64,000 nucleotides of DNA from Owenia fusiformis (taxonomy: Eukaryota > Annelida > Polychaeta > Sabellida > Oweniidae): positions 13,189,754-13,253,753 of the forward strand of contig CAIIXF020000011.1 in assembly GCA_903813345.2 (NCBI GenBank), written 5' to 3'. Shown one piece after another: positions 1 through 11,300 of this stretch (its first letter is position 1; the number at the start of each line of letters is the position of its first letter). The notes below the pieces were generated by a model. The model searched no databases and was not told where the DNA came from. It saw nothing but the letters and a program-made list of their open reading frames with translations. The position numbers and the translations under genes are program-made.

Positions 1-180
1 AGGTATTATGTTAATCATCAGATACACAATCTCCCAATCAACAACCCCAACGAGCTGGAAATTGCAGTTCAAAGAACATGGGTTAATATCCCTGGGCAGT
101 GCATCAGGAGACCCTTTAAAAGCATACCGAGAAGAGTTCGTGCTCTTATCCAAAATCGCGGTTATCCCATTATATATTGA
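1..180 (+). pseudogene. C-terminal fragment of a Tc1/mariner-type transposase
   Basis: Reading frame 1 is open from the window edge to a TGA at 178-180, about 59 residues. It has the pattern that ends many Tc1-like transposases: an 'NPNELE' stretch, a Trp before an 'IP' pair (TWVNIP), then 'SIPRRVRALIQNRGYP' and a short tail. No DDE residues are visible because the rest lies outside the window, so completeness cannot be judged. The match is by family pattern only. It is probably a transposon remnant rather than a host gene. Confidence 0.6.
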
Positions 181-545
181 TGATGAACTTGTTGACTTCA
201 TATTAGAATCATCTTTATTTCATTTCAGCTTATTTAGACTAGGTTTACACCACGAGTGCAATCCCATGCTAAATTTCGACAGATTTTCATATTTTACGGC
301 AAAGTTAGCATTCAAAATGTATCAATGAACAATACAACATAGCAATATGGCAATCATAAATTCAGTATGTTATGTTTTATGTTTGCAAAACTCGCAAAGT
401 TATGATCGTGCACTTACAGCATAAAAAGCAACAAAAATAATAAAATAGAACCTCTTAGAGATTAGCCTTAACAACATAGATCCTATAATTTAAATACAAT
501 TCCACCGCTACGTAGAGATGGCGGAACATCAGATGAACATAATGC
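181..545. other. Unannotated AT-rich spacer
   Basis: I see no gene, repeat unit or hairpin here beyond ordinary AT-rich sequence. It probably contains the 3' end of the transposon whose transposase tail is at 1-180, but I found no matching terminal repeat. Confidence 0.4.
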
Positions 546-1280
546 CAAAATGAGGAGGGAAAGTAGCGCAACAGATTAAGGACAGTCAAATGTTGGATTT
601 GGGCTATTTTCTGAGGATTTAAACAGATGCATATATTAGGTCAATGCATTACTTACAGAAAAAGCACTCTTAGAGATGATAAAATAATTTCGACTTTGAG
701 ACAGGGAAGATGCAAACAACCCACCCACATGTTTTATCTGAAATGTTGTCCTGATTTTCAAGCCCTTCCACCCTGCTTTTTCAATTTTTGATGCATCAAT
801 AGCCTAGTTTATGTTTTGACACACAATTAACCCCATTAAAGGAATAAGTAATTCCTTCAGGGGTTTTAAAGATATCCATTATGGATGACCAAAATTAGCT
901 GAAAGCAATGGATCGCATGAGTATTCCCTATGGGAAAAAAACATGGGGAATATTGTTTTAGAGGAATTACTTATTCCTTTAAAGGTGTCTTAACTGTGTC
1001 TTAAAACGCAACATATTGTTGCAACAAAAATTGAAAAAGCAGGAGTGGAAGGGGTGGAAAATCAGGTCAACATTTTAGAAAAAACATGTGGGTGGGTTGT
1101 TTGCATCTCCCCTGTCTCAAAGTCGAAATTATTTTATCATCTTTATGAGTGCTTTTCCTGGAGATAATGCATTGGCTTAACAAATGCACCTGTTAAAAAT
1201 CCTCAGAAAATAGTCAAAATTTAACATATGACTGTCCGAAATCTGTCGCGATACTTTCCCTCCTCCTTTCATGGCTTTGC
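546..1280. repeat. Large imperfect foldback (inverted repeat) element
   Basis: The left arm (about 546-860) and right arm (about 955-1280) are reverse complements with scattered mismatches. The pairs include GACTTTGAGACAGGGAAGAT with its complement near 1102-1122, and AATAAGTAATTCC near 843 with GGAATTACTTATTCC near 963. The centre is near 905. There is no coding potential. A transcript would fold into a hairpin of about 300 bp. It is probably a foldback or MITE-type DNA transposon derivative; target-site duplications were not resolved. Confidence 0.7.
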
Positions 1281-1424
1281 ACAATATATTAGCGAAGTTA
1301 TACAGGAAAACGTATTGTCAAAATTTCCAATTTGAAATGTTGATCACACAAATAATAAAAATCTACAAAGGTTGCCAAACTTATGGAAGGGAGTGCAAGT
1401 CAAAGGGAACTTTCTAGCCGCTAT

Positions 1425-1482
1425 GCTATCTGATCCAATTTGAACCACCTGGTGGTGAAACTGGTATCTACCTACTCGCATC
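1425..1482. repeat. Dispersed repeat fragment (copy near 7728-7785 in opposite orientation)
   Basis: The block ACCACCTGGTGGTGAAACTG with flanking sequence reappears inverted near 7735-7760, where it reads CAGTTTCACCACCAGGTGG. It is itself partly palindromic. It looks like a short transposon fragment; the boundaries are not defined. Confidence 0.45.
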
Positions 1483-1650
1483 TGACAGATCTGAGTTGTT
1501 GTCTTTTTATTCGAATAATTTCATGGATTAAGTAAGGCTGCTTTCTGCTTGAATTACAATATATGTGAAAAATAAGTTTTCATGTCACCACCAAAAAGTG
1601 GTGACATATTGTCATGGTCTACGTTTCTTTTGGCGGCGGATGGCCGTATA

Positions 1651-2638
1651 CAGGGTGTCTCAAAAAAATGTACCCAAAAGTATATCAAGAGCACAGATAA
1701 ACCAATCAATATTTTCAGACATTGTTTGCATGGTCATGTAGCCAAAACATGAAAGTTTTCTCCCTAATACACCATTTTTATTTCTGTCTTGTCTTTTTGA
1801 TGCTTTAACCGTTTATCTTTTACACCAAATAATCGATGAAACCTCATATTTCGATGACAGCCTGTATCCTTACTGCTTCATTGTTCATCACATTTGATAG
1901 TAATTCCGGTGGAATGTTTTGGATTTCTCTTTGGATGTTGCCCTCAAGTTGTTCTAGGTCTTTTTGCTTGGAATGAGCATTAAAACACTCCTTCAAATAG
2001 CCACAGAGAAAGATGTTTGAGGATGACGATGGGAGAACAAACACAGATAATCAGGTCAATTATCGGCAAATAATTCAGGAGTTTAGTAACCTTCCAGAGT
2101 TAGTCAGGCTAGCCTGGAGACCAAATGATATCTAAATGAAAACACAGTGGTCTCAAATTGATACACACAACAAAGGCTACACTAGAATCGCCACCAATGC
2201 AGTTTCTTGAACCTCTGACCTCTCTGTATAAGGGGGCTATAAGACATTGTGAGGGCCTCACTATTCACCATATTTGACGGCCCATACTTTTTTCTGAGGC
2301 TATTTGAAGGAACATTTTTATGCTAAACTGCAAGCTAAGAGACCAAGAACAACTTAAGACCAGAATCCGAACAGAAACCAAAACATTCCACCAGAAATAT
2401 CAAATGTGATGAACAATGTAGTAGTAAGAATGCTGACTGTCATCGAAATATGAGGTTACATTGAATATGTGGTGTAAAGGGTAACGGGTTAAAGTATCAA
2501 AAAGGCAAAACTGAATTGAAAACTGTGTATAGGTGAAAAAACTTTTATCTACAAGACCATGCAAAAAATGTCTGATAATATTGATTGGTTTGTCTATGCT
2601 GTTGACATACTTTTGGGTACATTTTTTTGAGACACCCT
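1651..2638. mobile_element. Palindromic mariner-like element with two inverted transposase ends
   Basis: The ends are perfect inverted repeats beginning CAGGGTGTCTCAAAAAAATG and flanked by TA, as expected for IS630/Tc1/mariner. Both arms carry the 3' end of a transposase pointing inward. The minus strand at 1844-2044 encodes a C-terminal domain with FLCGYLKE, REIQNIPPELLSNVM and RIQ-VIE, a typical mariner pattern. The plus strand at about 2285-2460 encodes a decayed version of the same segment. The catalytic DDE/D region is absent, so it could move only in trans. It probably arose by fusion of two 3' halves head to head. Confidence 0.7.
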
Positions 2639-2657
2639 ATATAGATTGGCTGTGGAT

Positions 2658-2677
2658 GGGGGGGGGGGGGGGGGGGG
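2658..2677 (+). repeat. Poly-G run (20 G)
   Basis: Uninterrupted G homopolymer directly outside the mariner-like element. It can form G-quadruplexes and its length is unreliable in most sequencing. Confidence 0.9.
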
Positions 2678-2679
2678 AC

Positions 2680-3509
2680 AGTCATTATGAAACACCCTGT
2701 ATATAACTATTTGACATATATTCTGTGTTTTTCACCTTAACCCACAAGGGCAGTGTATGGGGGGACAGAAATTTATATTAATTTTGAGATCTTTCTGAAG
2801 TATAGCTTTATTATACTCAAATTAAATTATAATATAATTATGATGGCAAATATTGTATCACTTTTCTGATTTGGGCCTTATAAAATTCAAAATGGCTGTC
2901 AAATGGAGAATTTCATAGTAATTTTCTGTTATCTCCAAAGTATGGCTATATTATACTCAAATTTAAGGAATTTTAGAGTAGATCACATTTATGGTATTGT
3001 TCTTACGATTTGTGCCCCAGAAAATTCAAAATGGCTGCCTAAAGGAGGAATTCAATATTACTTAGAGATTTCTTCAAAGTATGTTTACATAATAGTATAT
3101 CAGATCTCACATATTGTATTGTCTTTATGATTTTAGTCTTTGAAACTACATGGACATCCAAAATGCTTAAATTGGTGGGAATTCTGATACATCTCTAATG
3201 TATGTCTTTTAATATCTGCCAACTTAATCAAGGGTAGAGTAGATTGTAAATATTACATTGTGACATATACAGGATTCATGAATATAGAGTTTATTGGGAT
3301 TTGCTACTACGGGAAGTTGCAGATTTCTTGTTTGAACTAGAGCTAGCAACCAAGTGCAATAATCATGGTGGATGTATCATTACATGTCTCATGATTTTTT
3401 GATCTCTGAGCATTAGGTAGATAACATTGAAAATGAAGGATGTCACAATGAAAGATGAAATGTTGAATCAAAGAATGTGATTTCTTGTAACATCAAATAA
3501 CATCATCAG
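2680..3509. other. AT-rich spacer with weak internal repetition
   Basis: Short degenerate units of the type 'TATAGCTTTATTATACTCAAATT ... AAAATTCAAAATGGCTG' recur at about 2800, 2940 and 3030, which suggests an old ~120 bp tandem repeat. No gene is supported. Confidence 0.4.
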
Positions 3510-4360
3510 CTACTATTCTACCGGAGAAAATAATCTTAAATATGAATATAATCAATATTCACAAGATATTTTCGTAATCATTTATACCAGAGAAAATAGT
3601 CTAAATGCATTCTGATACTCATAGCATCGCTGTTGCATCTCTCCAGAAGGATAGATATGGAGAGGGCGTGGCTTACCACGATGGTCTAAATGTGAATCAA
3701 ATTAATATTCACAAGATGTTCTCATAACCATCCCTACTGGAGAAAATAATTTTAAATGTGAATATACATAATCAATATTCACAAAATGTTTTCGCAATCA
3801 TTTGTACTGGAGAAAATAGTCTAAATGTGAATCAAATTAATATTCACAAGATCTTTTCATAATCATTCATACTGGAGAAAATAATTTTAAATGTGAATAT
3901 AATCAATATTCGCAAGATGTTTTCGTAATCATTTATACCAGAGAAAATAGTCTAAATGTGAATCAAATTAATATTCACAAGATCTTCTCATAATCATTCA
4001 TACTGGAGAAAAGAATTTTAAATGAGAATTGAATTAATATTAACAAGATGTTTTTGTAATCATTCATACTGGAGAAAAGAATTTTAAATGTGAATATAAT
4101 CAATATTCATAAGATATGTTTCATAATCATTCATACTGGAGAAAATAATTTTACATGTGAATATAGTCAATATTCACAAGATATGTTTTCGTAATCATCC
4201 ATACTGGAGTAAATAATTTTAAATGTGAATATAATGAATACCTATTCACAAGATATGTTTTGTAATCATTCATACTGGAGAAAATAATTTTGAGTGAATA
4301 TAATCAATATTCATAAGACACGTTTTTCGTAATCATTCATACTGGCGAAAATAATTTTCA
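3510..4360. repeat. Degenerate tandem array, unit about 65-80 bp
   Basis: About a dozen units share a core made of CATACTGGAGAAAATAATTT, then AAATGTGAATATAATCAATA, then TTCACAAGAT and TTTTCGTAATCATT. Unit length and sequence drift along the array, which argues for an old satellite-like block rather than recent slippage. It has no reading frame and no link to the INTS8 3' end. Confidence 0.85.
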
Positions 4361-4420
4361 AGGTGGATATCATCAGTATTCATATGATATAAAGAAGTTA
4401 TTCACCAGGAGGGATTTGAT

Positions 4421-4511
4421 ATGGGGAATATCAGAAGGATGATATCAATGTTTCCCAAGGGAACTCAGTGACCGAGGGAAATATTGATATCATCCAAGGG
4501 ATATTCCCCAT
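4421..4511. repeat. Hairpin (36 bp arms)
   Basis: ATGGGGAATATCAGAAGGAT at the left pairs with ATCCAAGGGATATTCCCCAT at the right. The arms cover about 4421-4456 and 4476-4511, with a loop of about 20 bases. It resembles the 'GGATAT...ATATCC' inverted blocks near 17228, 19480 and 31100-31800, so it may belong to one dispersed family. Confidence 0.6.
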
Positions 4512-5166
4512 AAAAAACCTACTGCCAGTAGGATGGTACAAAATAACATTTTTGAAAAGTTATAATATTGTTCTTTTAGAGGATAAAAGGGATGTGAAAT
4601 TAAAAAGAATTTACTTCTCCCATAGGCCAAAAAGTTTAACAATTTGGCCTAAATGGCAAATAACATTTATTTCCTAGATTCAAATAAAGAATGCAATGGG
4701 TTACAAGACTAAAAATTTTGAAAAATAATTAAGAAAAAAATATTTTGGAACAAAAATTTGAAAAAACCTACTTGGTATAAGATAGAATGGGGTTTATCCC
4801 TGCATCCCTCTGGATATCCAAGACCTCACATTTCTTAACTCTTATGTACATGTCAGAGATCTAGCAATGTTTAACTCTATATAATACAAGATTCTATATT
4901 TGACATATGTATTGGACAAAATATGGAATTAAACTCACCATTTATTCCCCACCTGTTGTATCTTACCCGTACATTCAACTGTCATACATAATTGGTACAG
5001 CCCCTGTGTCCATGTATAAATTTAATGGAGGTAGGAATAATCATTCACAGAATAGACAAATATCTTTATATCTTTTAAATTTATATTTCATGATTTCTAC
5101 TTCTGAGATATTGACAAGTATGTCTAACATACCTGCATATTTCCAAACATTGCTAAAACTGTACAC
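4512..5166. other. Spacer downstream of INTS8, no gene seen
   Basis: AT-rich sequence with only chance reading frames. It lies beyond the likely INTS8 poly(A) site. Confidence 0.5.
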
Positions 5167-5172
5167 TTTATT
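5167..5172 (-). promoter_or_regulatory. INTS8: Poly(A) signal of INTS8
   Basis: AATAAA on the minus strand, about 78 bases after the INTS8 stop codon. It is the first canonical signal downstream, so the 3' UTR is probably short (about 100 bases). Confidence 0.6.
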
Positions 5173-5249
5173 TTACAAAACTGACAAATGCAGTTTATAG
5201 TTCAATGATGTTATCAAAAGACCACTCATCCTTTCTATTCAGTATAGTA

Positions 5250-5381
5250 CTATGATGAATTGTCTCTACAATATTGATTGGCAAGTGTCCGTAAAAATTT
5301 CAACTTCCGTTTCTCAACAGCTTGATGTAGGATCTCCTCTGTATTGCTACTGTTCAATTCATAGCAACTAATTGCCTTTAG
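5250..5381 (-). CDS. INTS8: INTS8 coding exon 24 (last)
   Basis: Codons 948-990 and the TAG stop at 5250-5252. It encodes LKAISCYELNSSNTEEIL and ends KLKFLRTLANQYCRDNSS, matching the vertebrate C-terminus. The acceptor is gtattttcag|CTA. Confidence 0.96.
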   Translation of the reverse strand, partial: LKAISCYELNSSNTEEILHQAVEKRKLKFLRTLANQYCRDNSS

Positions 5382-8300
5382 CTGAAAATACAATAAATTA
5401 ACATTACTATGGTAGCACGCATACTGTAACAATAGTATCTGATGATGTCATGGAGCAGAAAACTCCGCAACCATAACAGCACAGTATTTGCGTGCTTGCA
5501 GGCTCTACGCTGTTGGTAATACTGTAAACACTTTAAATCTGCGGCACCAATGTTCCGCGAAAGTTCCAAGAAAGGAATAATCTGTGACACTTGATTCACG
5601 TATCACATTACAGTTAATTCACCGGATTACCTTATCAATAGAGAGTTTAAGCTTGCGCTGTTTTTCACAACCTAAACATGAATGGAAAGTACATGACTCA
5701 ATATAGGAATGGGTCGAGCTCGCACTTTACTTTTGTATGCGCTAAATTCAACCATGAGAATAAAACCCTGTTTATCATGCCGATCAGGTAAATCCTAACG
5801 ATCTGAAAAATGAGACCTGTATCGCCCTTATTTCAAAAGTTATAGCATCCATCCAAATTGGAGGGGGTCTGAATTTCAACAAAACCCTGGTTACCATGGC
5901 AATCAATCAAAAACCAGCTCCCAAAACCCAAAGTCTTATACAAGACTTAAAATCAACATTTTAAAGATCTTTTTAAGATCTGAAATAAGATCTGAAAAAA
6001 TTAAACCTGTATCTCCCTTATTTCAAAAGTTATAACATCTATCCAATGTGGGGTTTCGAGTCTGGGAAATATACCCCAGTATAAGCCATGGACCCATAAC
6101 TACAAAATCTGAGATTCTATGGATTGATCTTTACATTAAATTGTTGCTAGTAGATTATTATTTTCCATTCAAACTAGCACATGTGTGACAAAGTATGCAT
6201 GAAATGATTCTTTCCTTCCTGAAAAAATGGCCTGAAAATCGACATCAAAAGGGTGTTTTATCTGTTTCCATGGCAACCACCATGACATGAAATTTTTATC
6301 ACATATTTAGTTACCCTATACCAATGTATCCTAGTAATTTGAAAACATTCCAACGAGTTTCTTGGAGTTCTGGACCAGTTTCATAGTTGGGGTCCAAATT
6401 ATAGCCCGTGGGGGGTAAAATGGCCACAAAATCTAAACGCTGAAAAACTAAGATCTAATAATCCATACAAATACGTAAAATCATACTTGCATCATGGAAA
6501 ATTATTACCCTAAAATCCCTCCGAGCGCACGCTTAAACCCTCATTCTGACAAGACTAAAGCCATTCGGGTTGTTTTCAGTTTTTACTCATTATAATTCCA
6601 GGGGACTTTTATTCTAGGCTAAATACTTGATTTATTTAAAGCATCTGTTTTTCATGTGCATTTAATTTTTGCGATGTTTTGTAAATGGCAAAAATGTGGA
6701 AATTAAGTGCACATAAAATTTATGTGTTTTACAGTATATCCATGTGAATATCATTAAAGAATTTTCATTCACAGCTGCAACAACAGGATATACATGATAT
6801 TAAATTGTATTATCTCATTCTACTTACCGCAATCTGTTGTTTATCTTCCTCCCCTCTGTTATGATGAAGATCTTCAAAAAGTTAAGTCCAAAACAAAAAT
6901 TATCAAAATCATTGAGATAACTAGGAGCAAGTGGTTTATAATTGATTTTAAATCAAAGTACATGTATACCCTAGCAAATAAAGACCAATGTTGAATATTT
7001 TCATTTTAGTTTTTGAATTTGGACAAAAATCAATAACATTTACTTTATAAGGTTAAATAAACTAAACCCCCTTTTACTCAAGCGAAAGTCATTTTTAAAA
7101 TATTTTCAAAGATCTTTCAAGTGGCTAAATTTAAAACTGAAATATCCCATCATAAAACATAATAAAAATATAAACAACAAGCCAAAAGGCATGAAAATAA
7201 TTTATACTTTCATGTACGAAACCCTACTTGAAATTACTTTTAATAAAAAAGATACTGGCTAAGTACTCCAGGATGGTGATATCCCATATGAAATCATAAT
7301 AGGTATCCATGGCATCACAAGTCCCTTTCTCTTGTGCTGACTTGAATGCAAGTGAGTAATCCACATCATCTAGCAGCTGGCATAGCACTATTACCTACAA
7401 TACACATGAGACTATATACCATGAGATGGATATGAATAACCCAGATCCGAGTAGATACATGGCTAAAGCAACAAACTTCAAATTTCCTGAAAATTTAATG
7501 GTGAAAGATGTGGGCTAAGCGAGTGGTGAGTTTGGGCGGGTCCTCCCTCCCAAGAAATTTTGGGAAAAGAGATTATAATTAAATATGACCTTAATTTAAT
7601 AACTCTTGCTTGACCACCTACTTCCCCCTAGAAATAAACCCTGATTTTTACTGAACTCAATAGGGTCAGATTTTGGTCCATTTTTTCCTGAAATTTCCTG
7701 AAGTTCCTAAAGACTAAGCCATGTAGGTAGTACCAGTTTCACCACCAGGTGGCTAATTCGGGTCAGATAACAGGGCAGGTTATGAGAAAGTAAACTTGAA
7801 TATTCATCAGTTCTAGTGGATCAATTTTCATATTACCTTTATGAATCTGATAGTTATACAAATTAAAATATGTCCAGTAAAAGGTAATATTATCTGTCCA
7901 ATATAAGAAAAGATATTTCACTTTTTGTGATTTTATAACATGGGGTCTATGGGGAATCTTCTTGACCTAGAAATCACACTTTCAAAGAAAATTAAATTTC
8001 AAAATTAATAAACACTTCTACAATTAAACAACAATTCTAGATGTAATTTTACATGTAGATTTCAAATATGACATCACTTTGACTCACATTGGACTGAATT
8101 TTGAATATTTAATGATGTAAATCAAGATTATTTCTACTCGCATCGAGTCTACTGATATCATGAAAATCAAATACTTTTACATGCACACAAGAGATTTTCC
8201 ACTGTTCAGAAAATGTGCTTCTTATTACGCAATTTTCTGGAAAGATATTCAAAATGGGTTCAGTTTTGTGTAATTGTAGTTCTTGGTTTCACACAACTTT

Positions 8301-11300
8301 AATACCCTGGTTGAAAAAAGCATGCAATTTAAATAAGAATTAAAAACATGGCAGCTACCTGTGTATGATTGTTGAGATTCGAGCAGCACTTGATCAGTCT
8401 ACGGTATAGGGCATCATTGTATATATTAAGAGGCACAGGTTGACTAAAGTAATGGCTACTCACTGCCCCGGCCTCTAAGTAGCTCTGTACTGCGGCCATA
8501 TACTGTTGACAGGCTAAAACATGCAATAAGCATACTGTTATAATGTTTGTTGTAACATCAGCTTTATTATGGAGATTATGGCAATTTGAACATTCGCCAA
8601 TTTCCACCTTTTCCAACATTTAAGAGAAATCTTCTGGAATCTGTTCTTTTTTTGTTTGAAAAGTACATATTACTGTATACATTTAAAGGGAATAGTTAAA
8701 ACTGTTCAAACACCTTGCACTTTGAATAAGTGGACTTAGAAAATTGATATACTTATTAAGAAACTCAGGATGCATCTTAAGAAATTTTAACCTATTGTCA
8801 AAACTGAGGCACAAAATTTTCATTTTATTTTTGTAGACATGTCGAAAAAATTAGGTGGCTCAAGTCTCTGGTTCCATGCTCTGTCACCCTGATGACATTG
8901 GAAATCTATGCAACATTATACAATACAATGTACCTACCATAGTGAATATCAGCCTTTGTACGTAACAGTTGAGCATTGTTGGGTGAGGTCTCGATAGAAT
9001 GATCCATCAATCTCCAAACACCATCCCCAAGAGCTGATTGGTTGATGCCACCTGAACTATAAATAGAATAAATTCAAATATATCAAGTGCCTCTCAGCCA
9101 ATCAGATTTAAGTAATTTGGTATAAATGAACAGCTGTATATGGAAAAAATTCTCCAAAGTTTGCAATTGTAGTACTGTGACATCACAGTAAAGTGATACT
9201 GACATTAAAACAACATGAAGCTATATTTGAGCTGAAATATATCATGCTTCCAATATGCTTATATGTATTATCATGGGCATTCAACTAGTTGAATGCCCAT
9301 GGTATTATGTAATATTTGAATTGCAATAAACAATCCTGTCAGTCTATATTGAATATGTATGCACTCATCACCAATAAAAGGTAATGTTATTACACTTCAA
9401 GCCTCTGACACTTTATCTACAGTATGACATTTCACATACCGTATTCTCTGTAATTAGCGCCCAGGGCATTTAGAAAATTGAAAATACATTATTTAGACCA
9501 TTCTAATAAGCACCCATGTATGAAAGAAATCAGATATCCCGAGGAATTTCATGTATGGCAATTTTTCTTGACAAGAATGCATTTTCTTCAACATATTTTT
9601 ATAATAATATGACAAGTGCTGTTATTGGAGAGAATACGGTAAAGATCGCTTAGACAATATTGACAGTGGTTGAAGACCCGTCTATGTCTAATTTATTTCC
9701 GGCACGCCCACTTTGTCATTATCGCCGATTACCTTCAATATTTCCACTAGAGACTGCTGGATATCGATCTAAAGTTATACATTATTTCTAATTTGATGAG
9801 AGATCATCATTATTCGTGCAAAAGTCGTGTAAAAGTCGAGAAACATTAAAAAGAAACCAGAAAGTTCACGACCTTGACATGCGCAGAACATCTGCGCAGT
9901 AGCTTTTGAAATTTCTGAATGCCGATAAAGAACAATTCCTTCATTCATTATGGATTATTATGATTCCTCGATGTTTCTTGAACTTTGTGAAGCGGGGTGG
10001 GCGCTTATTAGAGAGTGGGCGGTAATTACAGAGAATACGGTATGTTGCATCTTTGATATAATCACTAAATCTTACGTTGGTAGTGCAGTGGGCCAGAGAC
10101 TGATATATTCACAGGATATTTCACATGTTATATCTTTGATATAATCACTAAATCTTACGTTGGAAGTGCAGTGGGCCAGAGACTGATATATTCACAGGAT
10201 ATTTCACATGTTGTATCTTTGATATAATCACTAAATCTTACGTTGGAAGTGCAGTGGGCCAGAGACTGATATATTCACAGGATATTTCACATGTTGTATC
10301 TTTGATATAATCACTAAATCTTACGTTGGTAGTGCAGTGGGCCAGAGACTGATATATTCACAGGATATTTCACATGTTGTATCTTTGATAAAGTTACTAA
10401 ATCTTAAGTTGGTAGTGCAGTTGGCCAGAGACTGATATATTCACAGGATATTTCACATGTTGTATCTTTGATAAAGTTACTAAATCTTACGTTGGTAGTG
10501 CAGTGGGCCAGAGTCTGATATATTCAAAGGATATTTCACATGTTGTATCTTTGATAAAGTTACTAAATCTTACGTTGGTAGTGCAGTGGGCCAGAGACTG
10601 ATATATTCACAGGATATTTCACATGTTGTATCTTTGATAAAGTTACTAAATCTTACGTTGGTAGTGCAGTGGGCCAGAGACTGATATATTCACAGGATAT
10701 TTCACATGTTGTATCTTTCACAATGCTGTAGAGTTTAGTCACACAAGACAGCAGAACTCTCAAGCATAATGAGCCCTTATAAAATAGAAATATAACATGC
10801 ATAATATTACCCTTTTATAACTTAGGCTATGATACAGCAAATAACTTAATTTGGTTGGTTTTGTATCAAGGATAACAGTGAAAATAAAACAAATAAGAAA
10901 TTGTGTAAAATGTTTACTTAATTAACATGTAGTTTGGGTATTCTAACATTCATATTGCCCTAAAATTATCCACATTCAACATAACTAGTATTGTGCCTTG
11001 TTCTTACTTGTATTTTGAGGGCAAATGTGAGGAAGGAATGCTGGGATAGTTGTTCCATACTTTTCTGTCCCCCTGTACCACTGTATAGTTGAACCACTAA
11101 AAATGGAAGTGGATTATAGATTTTCACAAGGCATTAACATGCAAAATGTCACTACCTGCCATTAGTTATGGATGCTGACAAGTTTATGAAAAGTGTTCAG
11201 ATTAACATTAGACAGATTAATTTTTCAAATATGACTGTTCATTACTCAAATTGTGAGGTGTTCTGGCATTTTAAGGGTTTTCTAACATGAGAGTCAATGG

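Noticed and set aside
3510-4360. CRISPR-like spacing of repeats
   Set aside because: Units are contiguous and drift in length; there are no unique spacers, and the genome is eukaryotic.
4907-5200. 97-codon plus-strand frame next to the INTS8 3' end
   Set aside because: AT-driven composition, no domain pattern; it overlaps the likely INTS8 poly(A) region.
10995-11080. Alternative acceptor for INTS8 exon 18 (tatacag at 11081)
   Set aside because: It gives a different frame that loses the match to the family and does not fit exon 19's phase.
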